Shown here in pieces: positions 34,301-47,300 of a stretch of 64,000 nt of DNA (position 1 is its first letter; the number at the start of each line of letters is the position of its first letter). A program made the position numbers and the translations under genes. This stretch comes from Sclerotinia nivalis (Eukaryota > Ascomycota > Leotiomycetes > Helotiales > Sclerotiniaceae): contig JAPEIS010000011.1 in NCBI GenBank assembly GCA_029531795.1, forward strand, positions 62,001 to 126,000. The letters run 5' to 3'. The notes beneath the pieces were generated by a model. That model was not told the DNA's origin. It saw nothing but the letters and a program-made list of their open reading frames with translations, and searched no databases.

Positions 34301-36679
34301 GGTCCTCATTCTTAGTCCTATTTCAGCAGTAGGGGGAGTATTAGTCTCAGCTTACGGCCCAACACAGGTCGCTTATTGCGTGCGCGTATTGATATATCTT
34401 GGGCCATGAGGAGGAATTGAAGAAGCTCGAGACGTAGCTGAATTGTTGATTAGGTGAGGATCATTTGTCCAGTCTTCATCAAGCGTTTAAACAGCTGCAC
34501 CTGCTTGGTTTCTGGCATGAAAATCCATGGAAAGATTCCGTGTAATTGTTTAAGGTTTGGGGCGGCCTTGTGCTGAAGCTAGAAATGTGATATTGCTCGC
34601 TAAATGCACATATAGCAAGCACCATTGGATGTGAACCTGATGCGCTACGCGAAGATCTGCGGCATTTGGTTTATAAGCTTCGATCGATGGTTGTACCTTC
34701 TGCCTCTTTGTGGAGTCTATCAATCTAGCCTGGAAGTTTTCGACAGCCTCTTGAAGAACTTGCTGAGCAATAAGTTCTTTTGATCATCTGTTTGAACCGT
34801 TGCAATTCCTCGTGGAATCAAGAACGCCTTTTAAAGATAGCGTCGCATCTACTATGTACTGGAGTCAAGTCTTGAATACCAATATCTCTAGTATGATTAG
34901 CATCTTTCTAACTTTTTGGCTGAATTAGGGTGGTTCAATCTACCTTGCCTACAAAGTCCCAAGGCCACAATGCAAGGAACTCAAATTCTGGTACTTTGTT
35001 GGAAGTAGCGGTAATCCTTCGCTTGAAGCCTTTTGTCGAATCTGCTTTTTTTTTTACCGTGGTGACAGTCTAGTTATCTTTTTAAATGGATAGGTACGGA
35101 TCATTGGGCACCGAGGGAAGAGCAACAGTAACATCTGTAATGCTATGATTAGCACATTGATCATGAAAGGTAATGAGGAAGTATACTCACAATCCATAGT
35201 GGAGGTACATCAAGAGCTTTGACAGCACCACATTGGTCTCTTCAGCCTTGTGTGGTTAATTACCATCAAGCAAAAGCCTTCAAAGTATCAAGTTGATAAC
35301 ATAAACAGACCTCGATGGAATTGACAATCAAACAAAGTTTGTAACTGGAGGCCCAAGTTTAGATAAGAAGATTCTGAAACTCACAAACAATGTGAAAGAG
35401 TGAGCTGCTCGTGAGATTTTCGAGAGCTACCCCGAGGTGTTTCAATGTGATAACATGTAGCCATTTCCTTCAATTTAGATTCCGGTCAGATCGATATTGC
35501 TCAGCTATCACAGCAGCACCAATTGGATGGAGAATTCTGGTCTGCAGCAGACCTTCAGAAAGCCAGTAGGATATTTTAATTGGCAGATAACGGGCTTTTA
35601 CTCCTGCCAATCCTCACACTAGGATCTGGTAGAGCATATCACCTGAGAGCGAAGAAACCCCAACGTCCTGTCCTGTCAAATGAGAGAAATCAGTTAGTGG
35701 GCCGAACAAGAAATTGCAACTAAAGAGCCTAACTAGAGTTTCGAGATAGAGTGAGATGTTGAAGTCCAACATGGGCAACTGAACTGAACAATTGCATAGG
35801 CTGTTAGGATTAGAAAATTGACCATGAAGGATCTCAAACAAATTTAGTAACTTATATGAACCACAAAGAGTTCCTTCCTCAAAGGACTTGTAACCGTCTA
35901 TTGTAAATCTTGTTGTTGCATTAAAATAAATCTTTTGACCTCTGAGAAAGAGATTGTTAAAATAGACACAAGTTAACAGCAACAATAACAAAGTAAAATT
36001 TTTCACATCTTTTTGAGATCAGGTTGTCAGAGCTTCTCTAAGCTTCTCTTGTAAAAAGGTTCTCTCTCAAAAGCCAAAGCCCGAAGAGCGGACAATAGGA
36101 ATCATAATTCACAACAGTTTCAGATGATAGATTCACTTCCAATAAAACCTAGGGCCTGAGGTCTCCCCTATTTTACCCATGAAAACCTGGAACTCGGAGA
36201 TTAGTATTCCAAATCATTGGTGAGAGATTGAATTCCTTGGTTGGATATTCAATTAGACTGTAAAGTGGTGTGATTTGAAAGAGTTTGCCTTCGAGCTTAT
36301 AAGTTACTAAATCTCTTGAGTTACCCTCTCTACACTGTAACTTTCTTCTTTTTAACATCTTGAGAAGTCCCTCTGAAGGAGTAGGTTGAGAGAGAAGATA
36401 GTTGTATTTTTTCTGGGAGGCATCAAGTATCCAAAGAAACATATCTTCCTCAGCCTCTTCCTCCCATCAGGAACCAAAAAGGAAACAGGTACGTGATGCT
36501 CCTCTATCCCTTCTTATCCCACTTCTCCCCAAACACTCAGCTCCCTTGAGCTTCGACGTGTATCTAACATCAACTCATGTCGGATAGCCACTCTTACTTC
36601 CTCCTCACTATCCGCTAACCATTCCGTCACGACGCACAAGCTTTTCAAAAAGCCCACCACCATCACTACTACCACCATC

Positions 36680-36820
36680 ATGTCTCACGGAGACGGCCTT
36701 GGTAGGACTAAGAATAATTCGGTGATTTTACCCCATCAGAAGCATCAGTACAGTCTTATCCTACCAGACTTTCTCCATGGTCACGGTGGTGGTTTGTGCT
36801 GGCTTATTATCAACAAATAG
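36680..36820 (+). CDS. Possible small Gly/His-rich peptide, 46 or 24 residues
   Basis: An ATG in the context CATCATG opens an ORF of 46 codons that begins MSHGDGLG and ends HGHGGGLCWLIINK. Inside it, GTAGGA at 36702 and a well-formed acceptor CTTATCCTACCAG at 36767 bound a 66-base segment. That length is divisible by three and stop-free, so both the retained and the spliced form (24 residues) stay open. The stop TAG is followed directly by GTAAGT, a perfect 5' splice consensus. The Gly/His repeat next to a hydrophobic Cys/Trp end looks designed rather than random. I know no assigned function. The alternative is a chance ORF within an untranslated leader. Confidence 0.4.
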   Translation: MSHGDGLGRTKNNSVILPHQKHQYSLILPDFLHGHGGGLCWLIINK

Positions 36821-37236
36821 GTAAGTTTCTATTGCATTCATATCAGTCCTTATATGGTATTGTCTTGGGACCTGAGAGAGGATGTTTCGGCGATCTTTAG
36901 AATGAGGATAAGGTACCAAGGTACCGGTGCTTTAATATATCACGCAGTCTTGAGTATTAGGTTTCCATGTTTTATTTAATATAAACATTCAGACCTCGTT
37001 ATTCCACTCATTTGAGGGCGCCAAAGCCCATTCTTCTACTTGATTACAAAAATTCAGACCTCATTATTCCATTCAATCTCAAACTTTCAAAGCTTTGAGT
37101 GAACTAATACTAACTTCTCTGAAGAAACAACAACTTCATAGCGGTCTACATGAAGAACGCCCGTTTAATCATTACTTTTCATGGATTTTGCGAACATAGT
37201 CTAGAATTTAATACGACAAACACTGAAACTGACATC

Positions 37237-37470
37237 ATGCTGGTGGTCTTCAGTCTTTTCTACTTTATGTGTGGCTTCCAGCGGAAATAGCTACATCATG
37301 TGTTGTCTAAGCCTGCCGATGTTATCGTGTTTGCCCTTTATGGACTTAACGGATTCAAAAGTATTTCAACAACCTTGAATGAAGTCGTCAATGGCATCTT
37401 ACAGGAAGCAGACTCTTTTCAAAACGCGCCCCTCTGCCAGATCATCTCAGAAGGCCCGGATCTTTGGTAG
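37237..37470 (+). pseudogene. Possible relic of a small secreted-protein gene
   Basis: From an ATG, one frame reads MLVVFSLFYFMCGFQRK, a signal-peptide-like start, then TAG. The same frame then continues as a coding-like segment, SKPADVIVFALYGLNGFKSI and TTLNEVVNGILQEADSFQNA, until a second TAG. Just after it come GTAAGT (37474) and, about 50 bases later, CACTCCAG, which look like a conserved intron. The first stop could come from CAG to TAG, a C-to-T change of the kind made by repeat-induced point mutation. The helical repeating pattern vaguely recalls hydrophobic-surface-binding (HsbA-like) wall proteins, but I am not sure. Confidence 0.35.
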
Positions 37471-38787
37471 ATGGTAAGTCATTTCCCTCAACGCCCGCCA
37501 TGACCATAACTAACATACACTCCAGACACGAAGATTTATACCATCAAGATGCAATCTGATTCTTTACACTAATGCACTTGTTAGTGCATACAACGAACCA
37601 AAATCTTTCTGCCTGCTCACGTACACGGCGGTCCCAAGTATGATAGTAAAAGGCTAGGGCAAAAATTTAGAGGGATTGACAATCCCTCTGTCCGGGTCTC
37701 AAATTCTCCAAGATTGGATTGATGAAGGATTCGAATTATCCATATCATCAGGGTGATCCGAGGAAGTTTATCTATCCCAGACTCTATCTTGTTCATCTTT
37801 GTATTCGACCCCCTATGTCGATAGCGCAGTACTCAATGGAGCTTTGTTTTACGTTACTACTTGGTGGTAGGAGGGTATGTTGTTTCTCCTTCTAGAATTT
37901 GCAGTATAGTTATTGAGTAAAATTATAGATAAGCTTTATACGATCATAATATACCAGTTTGTCTGTTCCTCGATTAGGTATGTAGTTCTGCATCTCTTCT
38001 CTTCTCTTCCCATAAAAAAACATTTCCTTGACCCCAATTTTCTTCAACCTTGGTCATATTTTGTGATCTTGCTAACATACCAATAGTCGAAGTTTGATTC
38101 ACCAGTAATGCAAGAATACAAAACCTCAACAACCATAACTTCACCGCAGATATACCAGTAATCCTCCTCTTGCACATCTGAACAATAAAAGTTCAGATAA
38201 CTTCGGATCGTCCTCATCCTGAAGCTTGGTTCTCTATCTGCTCAATAGATAGACCCGCTACGGGTGTTCTTTCTATACAAGCCACGAATGGGGCAAGTGA
38301 GAATTAGTAGTCAGGGTGCCCCGAAATGATCTGCCTTGATTCCTCCTCAACAGTAATCCTCCCAATTAATAGTAATTCGACTTTGACGATCTACGTAATT
38401 CAGTAGTGAATATAGTAAATACAAAGAAACTATCCTCATCTCTCCATCCACCCAATCATCAAGAGCAAATCAGGAGTTAGACTTCAGATTTGTTTTTAGC
38501 CTGCTGTTTACTAAGGATAAGAATTTCTCGGTCTCCGCTAGCAACTCCTCACCTCACGTAGGTGAAGATAAGCAGAATGAATAACTATCTTTTAGTCATT
38601 GAGGACATGGTTTACCTTCAAATTATCTCTTGATTAAGAGAAAGCATCTCCGAATTTAAGTTATAGGAGACGAGGTAAACATGGTTCGTGACGTTGCGTG
38701 TTGCCTACAAGCGCTTTCAACATTCCGACAAACTTTTGAGTCCGGGTTCATGAACTGGGCTCGGCTCTGCTCCGATGTTCCTCTCCT

Positions 38788-38839
38788 GAACGTTGATCGT
38801 GAGTGTTGATCGTGAGCGTTGATCATGAACGTTGATCAT
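38788..38839. repeat. Tandem repeat of a 13-mer, 4 copies
   Basis: Units GAACGTTGATCGT, GAGTGTTGATCGT, GAGCGTTGATCAT and GAACGTTGATCAT lie head to tail. Differences are all transitions (A/G or C/T). Each unit holds TTGATC, so the array presents regularly spaced half-sites. Confidence 0.9.
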
Positions 38840-41800
38840 GACGATGCAGATTATAGCTAACCGAGCTCTCCTCTCCCCTCCTCAAAAACCCAAGCCTCAA
38901 ATACCACTTGCACTCGATGTGGAAAATTTTAACCCGTCCTTCATATTCGGAGTTTTCAGACACGAGTATATCTTCGTCCTATGGTACACTCCCGGATTTT
39001 GATTGTCCGAGTCGATTTGGATGATTCATACCAATTTTTAATTCATATTAACCCAATCTAATCTAATCTAATTACCAGATCACTAATTCCTATAGCTAAA
39101 AAATAATCACAAAATCCCCACTGTCTTTTCGGCACTACATTCCGCATACACAGTACATATAATATCTCTCCTCACTTCTATCCAACTTTCGTAGGGATGT
39201 TGATAGATAACGGTGAGTCGATTGGGAGATTGGGAGGTGAATGAATACATAGATGTGGAAGAGCAATCAATAACAAGAACCAATCGTATACTAGATGATG
39301 TGCAGTAGATTCTTTATATTTCTCATTTTAATGTGAGGTATTGATTTGATATGTAGTAAGCTATGTATGTATTTAGGAGACTATTTGCGTTCATCATGGA
39401 TATAAGTATATAGTGCTACAAGCAAGATATAATATATATGACCACCTAGCTATGAACATCTCTACATCCCTCCCCTGTGCTGGAGGATAAATTAACATCG
39501 CATCAAACCATCAATAAAGATGAAATGCTTAACATCCCCATCCATCTCTTAATCAGAGGTATTCATCTGTTAGACACGACTTATTCATTTCGTCCCACAT
39601 GGATACTCTAACACTCGGCTCATCTAAAACTGTCCACACCCGAACTCTAGGGTTTGACAGTGTGGGTATATGATTTATCGGATTGGAATGACATTCTAAA
39701 TCAATTCTTGCCGTGGAATTCTCTCCTCATTGTATAACTTTTATGATAAAAAGTATACTATATCCTAAAACATATCATATCATGTCATCACATCTCATCT
39801 CATCCAAGCCCATATCGGGAGTCTTAACTCAAGTCTCAGCCATCAGCCCCAAATCCCAAGTACCAAGTACCAAGTATTGATTTCGTGAATGAAATACTCA
39901 GCGAGTTAAACCACGAGATCTAAGATGTATGCATGTACATTCTCTGCAACTCTAGAGGTAAGACATCAAGACTTTTCGTGCTACTCATGCGTTACTCCCC
40001 CAAGACTAAAAGAGGACACTACAAGGAAAAGAATGCAAAAGAAAGAGGAGAATAAGATAGAAATGCATGGCGAATGACAACTGAGAGTGCAAGGAAAAAT
40101 TTAAGTTTTGAGACATATATGTTGTCAAACGGTGAGTTTTTTATGCATACTCCATGCACATTTTTCTCCTCCACATTATCAAAGATAACCTAATCCTCCT
40201 CTTCCTCTCTCTTCCTCACGAACCCGAACCCCGGGGCCCAACCCATTGGCACTCGCATCTGACGCACGTGATCACCGATCACCAAGCCGATCACCACGAG
40301 ACCAGTTTCATACAATTTGTACATCACACGAACCTAATATCTTACCGGCCGGGAAGAAGAGATTGTTCCCCGGTTCGTTGGGTTTGGGATGTTACCAATT
40401 GATTTGATGGCTAAGGATCCAAGGACGTGGGATATGATTATTGCCGCTTGGTGTGGGTTCCTCAAGGATCGCCATCTGGAAGAGTAGGAGGGAAAGTTAG
40501 GATGGAAGGATAGTTGAATAAGTAAAGATACTCATAGACGACTAAAAGACTTAAATGTTAAGAGTGAGGGGTAAAATGAGAATTAAGGCTAGCACTAGCA
40601 CTAGCTATAGAATGTATAAATAAAGGTAGATAGAGTAGAGGGTTAGGAATAGAGGGCCGGAAATGTTGTACAGTGAACGAGGTGAAGAGATAAGTGTGAC
40701 AACTGTGAGATTGGATACAAAATACAGCAATGACACACTTGTTGTGTGTAGTATGGGAACTCCCATCGAAGATCATTCTCGAAGACTACTACCACACCAT
40801 AATCCCAAACCATTCATTCAATTTAACCTTGACAATGATTGTGAGCCTTCAATTTACTAGCTATCTCATCTCCGTCTCCTTACGTAGCAATGATGATGAT
40901 GATGGCGTATGTAGTGTTATGCATCCCAAGATGATCTAATTGACCTGCTGACTCTTTATTTTCTCGCTAATACTGATCTCTCTGGCTTCTTTGAAGTTAG
41001 GTTAGTCTGAGGTTGAGTGTACAGCTTTAGTTCCCGCAGGTTTTTGATGTTAGAAAAGAGTGGTTAGTTGCTGTGGAGTCGTATAGATTAGTCGTGGCTT
41101 GCTCTAAAGGCTGGGTAATATGTTGTGTTTGGTTCTTAAAGGTTTTCTGGGCGAGGGAGACGATGATGGTTGGATGGCGTTGTGGTGTGTGGTGTGTGGT
41201 AATTGGTAGGTGAGGGAGGGGTTGATGAAGTAAGCATTGTTTGAAAGGTGTGTGGGGTGATGATGTTTATTTTGAAAGTTTCTATGATGGGGTGTGATGG
41301 GTGTGATGGGTGTGATGGGGGTAACATTCACGACAGAAATAAATAAATAAATCTTCAAATATATGACATGGAGTGTATGCTGTGTGCCCAGACTTTGTGG
41401 TTCCTAGGCTCACCCGGGTAACAATTGTTGCTGGGCGAGCGAGCAGGCGAGCAGGACGAGCTCGGTTGTTATTCTTTGGGGTTTTGTTACTGAACATGGC
41501 GATTTTTGAACAGGGGGTTCTTCCGGGATTGTGAGAAGCTTGAATGGGTAAATGAGGAAATGAAATGAAATGCTGAGGATTGATTTGTGAATGAATATCC
41601 TTCCCTAAATGTAAGCTATGTCTGCTAAGTAAAGCCAATCATAGAGTTAGAGAATAGCTAAGACAACTCGAACCCCTAATTTATAATTTAAAAGTAGAAA
41701 GATTATTTGGAGGTTTCTGACTCCCGAGTATCTCGAGCTGTAGGGGATATCTCCGCTTGAACCAGTTCAGAGCATCTTCATTCAATCCACGGACCTGGCC

Positions 41801-43060
41801 GAAGTTGCAAAGAGATCGGAGGATAATTCATTTATCACCAAACATGCAGATCTCAAGAAGGACATGGAAATCGCAGATGACGAACAGAAGTAGTGTTACG
41901 TGAATCTAATTTGGATAATACGTGGATATATGCGAGGTGCAACCCATTCGTTTTCAGGGATCCAATGAATGAATGTAACTCCATACTGTAAAATGGGGTG
42001 TGTTATTCCTTTGGGGGCGAATTGGTGATGAAGATGAACTCTTGAACTACCTTTATTGTAAGTAATGTTGTGAAAGAGGTTGTGGGAGGTTGTGAACTGG
42101 TTCTTGGGGATCATTTTCGGTTGTGACGGGGGGAAGATGTTGTTATCTGATGATACTAAATGGTCCTGGATAGGCTGCGAACGATATTGTAACTAAGAAT
42201 GTAAAGAGTAAAGAAATTGCCAAGATGTGGATATATTCCGTAGGTTTCATTGCGCAAGCTTACAATAGAACGGTCAAAAGAGGGGAGAAAAAAAGATAAA
42301 ACTTTCGATTGCGACGGTGAGTTGTGGCTGGAAATGGCTTTTCGGGATGATGAGAGTGTGAGGAAGGACTAAAACCTTATTATCGCTATGACATGACATC
42401 AAGAACTTAGCCAATTCCTTCAGTAGTTCAATACTCAGTAGTTCGTGATAAACTCAAAAGAAGGAGGGGAATAAAAGTCTAGAACACTTATTTACCAAGT
42501 GATCTGAAAAGTATATCATCATTTCCCGTATTATAACTATCTACTGCTTTCCAAGACAAGAAAAGGATAGTGTGATTGTTTTTCATGCAATAAATCAGTA
42601 GAACATGGTTAGATGGAACGATATGTTGACCATGATCAGTCGTATGCAACTGCCGATGAATCTAGACCCCGTATGATGAATGCATGAGAGAGTATGAGGG
42701 TATTCACAATCATAATCATAACTCGTCTGCTGTTACTTCAATTCTCATGATGAACTACGAGGGTAAAACTAATGAGGGTAAAACTAATGTAGCTAATGAA
42801 TAAAGGTTCTAATATTGAATCAACAACAACAACAACAATCCCATGTCGTACGGGTATCCATCCACTCAGTTATCCTATCCCTATCCATATCCATATCCAT
42901 ATCCACATCAAAGCATCAAAACACGGCACAATAGCCAAACTTAGATATACAACCCCCAGCTTACTTTCTCTTATACCTACCCTACCTATCTGCCATATAC
43001 CTGGCGACAAATGTACCAGTTCGTAAACCTGTTCGTCACAAACCTACCCATGTGTGTTGC

Positions 43061-43134
43061 TGTATGTAGGTATGTATGTAGGTATGTATGTAGGTATGTA
43101 TGTAGTAGGTATGTATGTAGGTATGTATGTAGGT
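43061..43134. repeat. Minisatellite (GTAGGTATGTAT)n
   Basis: About six 12-bp units with one 3-base insertion. Opposite-strand ORFs across it (His-Thr-Tyr-Leu or Arg-Tyr-Val-Cys repeats) are artefacts of the repeat. Confidence 0.9.
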
Positions 43135-44396
43135 CATCTTTAAGTTTCCCTTTTTCTCTTTTACCGTTCCTCATTGCCCTCATGGCCCGATAGTTAAATT
43201 CAACAGTCAAATCTATAAATCCCAATTTCTTTGTTTGACTAATTCCTAAAGATCATCGTGGAAATATATATTCTCAAATATAATTGGTTGTTCCCCTCAT
43301 TTGAAAATGATCCACTCTTGTACCAATTCTCAAAGTATAGTATCGCTCCCAAACAGTAATCAAGCAGATCAAATCAGTAGGGAAATACATGTACGCGAAT
43401 TTAGAACAAGTCGAAACAGTCAAGGGAGATGATAGACTCAATTACTCAATTCAACTGGTCTAAAAAGAGAAAAAGAAGTTAATAAGGACCAAAAATCATT
43501 CGATTTGGCAGTCACCCCCGAAAATAACTTTTGGTATTACGATAACAACTTCACATTCCTGTGTTGAAATTTATTCTACCCACCAATTGTTTCTGCTTAC
43601 TTGACAAATCCGAATCACAATTATCAACAATTGAGTCTATCACTTAAAAAAAATATATATATATGTATATATATATATACTAGGGTATAGGCTAGTTAAG
43701 CCTTTTAGTTCTAAAGTTGCGTCTGTGGATTAACTAGGCACATAAAAAAGAAGATCACAAAACCTTTCCGAACCTAACTAAACCTCCTCTTCAATTAAAT
43801 ACCAAAGATCAAATACTAATAAAATACCTCCTCTGTACGCAAAAAAAAAGAAGAAAAATAAAAGAAGAAAAAAGTAAAAAAGGTACCTCAGGTTCAAGGT
43901 TGTCCAGTTGTCCAGGTTCAAATCACACACATCACATCACACTCCACTCACCACCACCCCAACTCCAACGGACCTGGCTCCACCAACCACTCAAACGGAA
44001 TAGCTCTGCCGTACTTCATACCCATCGAACAGACACACCAGACAATTTTATCCCCCAACTACAACTTTATTAAGTTGTTTCCCGAATACTTTCATCACAT
44101 ACATTTCAACATTTCACCCATAAATTTTATAGATAGAGACATCAAATATCAAATATTATGATGTCTTCTTTCAATATTATTTGCTAGCTAGGTTCATTCC
44201 TCGCGGTCGAGTCGACTGTTTTCCCCCTCCACGATTCCAAAGATTGCGAAAGACACGATAACACCCAATTATCACCAACGAAAAGACGCGTACAACATCA
44301 ATGACTTGATCTCAGAGTCTAAGGGGCAACATATAACAGTCAATGTTGACGCAAAGGATCGATTCTTAGGAATCTCAATTTATACATCAGACAAAG

Positions 44397-47300
44397 ATGG
44401 AGGGCGATCAGAAAATGTTAGCACCGCCCGCTGTGTCGCATCTGCGCGCAGAGGCCGGTATGATGGAAAGATCACTCAGTGCGGATATTCGAGAAGAAAG
44501 AGAAGACCTTAGACAAGCTGCAGAAGAAACTCTTAATGTCATTATGGATCTCAGTATGGACGGCACAATAAATTGGGTCAGCCCCTCGTGGACCGATGTT
44601 ATCGGTACCACATTGGATTCCGTTCAAGGTAAACCAATTGCGGATATTTTGATTGGGGATAACGACAAGAGGGTATTTGCAGATACGGTCGAGGAGATGA
44701 AGAAGGATGACTCTCGCAGCTACATTATACGCTTCACCATTCAGTTGGGACCAGCTTCAAGATTATTACCACTGGAAAATCTGGAAGGTGTCAAAGAAGG
44801 TGAAGGCGAAGGTGCAGCAGCAATGTCACAACCGGAACCTGCTACGATTGATTTAGAAGCGCAAGGTATTATAGTGCATGATCGAGCTTCGGAATCGGAT
44901 AGTCATGTAGGTTTTATGGCCTTTGATAAGAGTACTCAACTAACATTATGCAGACAATGTGGATGATTAGACCTTGGATAGCGCCACGTGAAATTCAAAT
45001 CGACCTCGCCCCCGTGATAGTCGATTCTCTGGGATCAGGAGCACAAATTCTGGCAAGTTATCTGACTACAGTTGCTGAGCAGGGTCTCGAAGATCCAGCA
45101 AATCATGCCCCGCCATTACCACTTCTTTGCAGAATCTGCGAACGTCAAATTCCTCCTTGGTGGTTCGAAAAACATACCGAGTTGTGTCTTCAAGAACATA
45201 AAGCTGAGATGGAAGTACAAATGTGTCAGGATAATTTGACGGAACATCGTCATGCTATTGTTAGAGTTTTGGATGCGTTAGAAGCTCGTCAAGCTCGATC
45301 TAGTGCGGGTGAACAACCTATGATGCCGACGCCACCTCAGGCTGAATACAAAGGATTACCGATTGGAGCCAACTCAACTACATCTTCCGGTACAGCATCT
45401 CCTGGAACACCCACATCTGGTAGATCTCGGTCAAGATCTACATCAGGATTTGGTCATGCGAGAGGACGATCATTCGCTCAAAGGCGGCCTCATGCTCGAA
45501 TTGTCGAACTTTTACTGGATCTTTGTGACACAGCCATGGAAATTAATACGCCTGCGATCAAGGAGCCATCTCCGCAAGCTCCGGGAGAGTTCCGCACACA
45601 ATCTCCTCAATCGGAATCCCGCATAGCTCAAGTATTGCAATGGCAATCACCTAATATGAATGCGGTTGACCAAGAAGGTTTATCTTTACTATGTGCAGAT
45701 AGCGAAGCTGTTGCTCGTGCAAAAGTTGAGGCCGTCATTCGTCACCGAAGAATCATCGAATATTCGGAACGCATTCGTATGGAGTTTTCGGCCATTGTAC
45801 AAGACTGTATTGATGAGGCTATCAACAAAGCTTCTCGACTTGCTGCTGGTCAACTCAGTGATTCGACCGAGGAACCTGAAGAAACCACCCCAGCTCAAGA
45901 TGAGGGGTTTTTTGCTGGTTCTTTTGATGGACCCTCCTCATCGCTTGCTGCAGCGCTTCGAGCTGCTGAACTGGGTACGGGCACGGCACATGAAGGTCGC
46001 CGACTATCATATGCTGCCATTTCCTCTACCAGATCCAGTAGTCCTAAAGAATGCCCAACCCCTCGGTCACACCAAGGTGCTTTAAGTAGCATGCTAGGAA
46101 ATACCCGGGAAGCAAGAAGAGAATCTATCTTTTTCGAAAGTGATACTGGTGCGGAGAGTGATGGTAGCGTCAGATCATCATCAGTCATGGGGCGTCCGCC
46201 AAGAACGGAATCACCAGTTTCAGAATTTGGAGATCTTCGTCGGCATGCAAGTTCGCGGCAACAAAATAGGCGAAGCATGGTTCTCGGCACCGGTACCCTT
46301 TCACCCCGAAGACAAGAGTCTCCCGTTCGGATGCCACCTCCATCTTCCCCATTGAGAATTTCCAAACCACGCATCCTGCCAGTCGCTCACGAGGGTATTG
46401 TTTCTCCAACTGCATCGCCGATGCTTCCCGGAAGCGAGTTCAGCTCACCCGCGTTAATTCCGTCACACCACCGACGTCAATCCTCGGCTGCTGGATCAGA
46501 TCCACGTCCACCACCATCACCTCGATTAAATTGTGTCAATGCCCCACAAGCACGTGCTGTACCACCATCGATCAAAGATTTTGAGATCATTAAACCAATC
46601 AGCAAGGGGGCTTTTGGAAGTGTTTACCTATCGAAGAAAAAGTCTACTGGTGACTATTATGCCATCAAAGTACTCAAGAAAGCTGACATGGTTGCCAAGA
46701 ACCAAGTCACAAATGTTAAGGCTGAACGTGCTATCATGATGTGGCAAGGTGAGAGTGATTTTGTCGCTAAGCTCTACTGGACATTTTCAAGCAAGGACTA
46801 TCTTTATCTTGTCATGGAATATCTTAATGGTGGTGATTGTGCATCTCTCATCAAAGTTCTTGGTGGTCTTCCGGAAGATTGGGCGAAGAAATACCTTGGT
46901 GAGGTAATCCTTGGGGTGGAACATCTTCACAATCGTGGTATTGTACATCGTGATTTGAAACCCGACAACCTTCTCATTGATCAAAAGGGTCATCTTAAAT
47001 TAACCGATTTTGGTCTGTCTAGAATGGGGTTGATTGGTCGCCAAAAGCGCGTATTAAATAGCGCAGCAAACGAGTCGGCTCCAGATCTACTCAAGCAAGG
47101 CCCTTTTGCTCGAGCTACCTCAATGAGTTCTTCTCGTGCTTCGTCATTCGATTTTCAAGGGCATCATTCACCCGGTTCGACGCCACAAATGACACCTGAT
47201 GTTGGAGGTAGTTTAGGAACACCCTCGTATTTCAATTTGAGTCGAGAAAATACTGTCAATAAGGATTCACGACGAAAGTCTGGCCATAGGAGTGACAGCG

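Larger units (their letters stand above)
30841..36679. other. Gene-poor stretch with relic ORFs and simple repeats
   Basis: About 5.8 kb in which I can support no intact gene. Minus-strand ORFs at 32066-32874, 35614-36006 (hydrophobic N-terminus, then a Cys-containing body) and 36173-36442 look like scattered pieces interrupted by stops. A few splice-donor-like GTGAGT sites lie between them (for example near 35185 on the minus strand). They may be remains of one or more genes, but I recognise no domain. Tandem repeats at 31126-31160 and 31361-31396 are listed separately. One TACGGAGTA lies at 31835-31843. Confidence 0.5.
36821..44396. other. Long gene-poor stretch upstream of the Rim15-type kinase
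   Basis: About 7.5 kb with no supported intact gene, apart from one relic at 37237-37470. It is rich in AT tracts and short tandem repeats: 13-mers at 38788-38839, CATATC-type repeats near 42880-42905, GTAGGTATGTAT at 43061-43134 and (AT)n at 43648-43680. The last 0.5 kb is probably the long 5' leader of the kinase gene. Small ORFs at 40154-40939, 41104-41638 and 42796-43225 are low-complexity or repeat-derived. A large regulatory region or noncoding transcript is possible but unsupported. Confidence 0.5.

Noticed and set aside
35614..36442. Minus ORFs with a hydrophobic start and Cys-containing body
   Set aside because: They look like parts of a decayed gene, but I could not link them into a frame or name a family, so no gene is called.
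38788..38839. CRISPR-like array
   Set aside because: Units are 13 bp with no spacers, in a eukaryotic genome. It is a plain tandem repeat.
41104..41638. Basic minus ORF with an Arg/Ala-rich segment and a GTGAGC donor
   Set aside because: It could be a small gene, but the downstream sequence is low-complexity His/Thr/Pro and no second exon is convincing.
43011..43225. Opposite-strand ORFs across the GTAGGTATGTAT array
   Set aside because: Their repetitive residues come only from the minisatellite.
44948..44953. ATG at 44948 as the start of the large kinase
   Set aside because: It lies inside a 47-bp intron. The upstream exon 44397-44906 supplies the PAS region and joins in frame at 44954.
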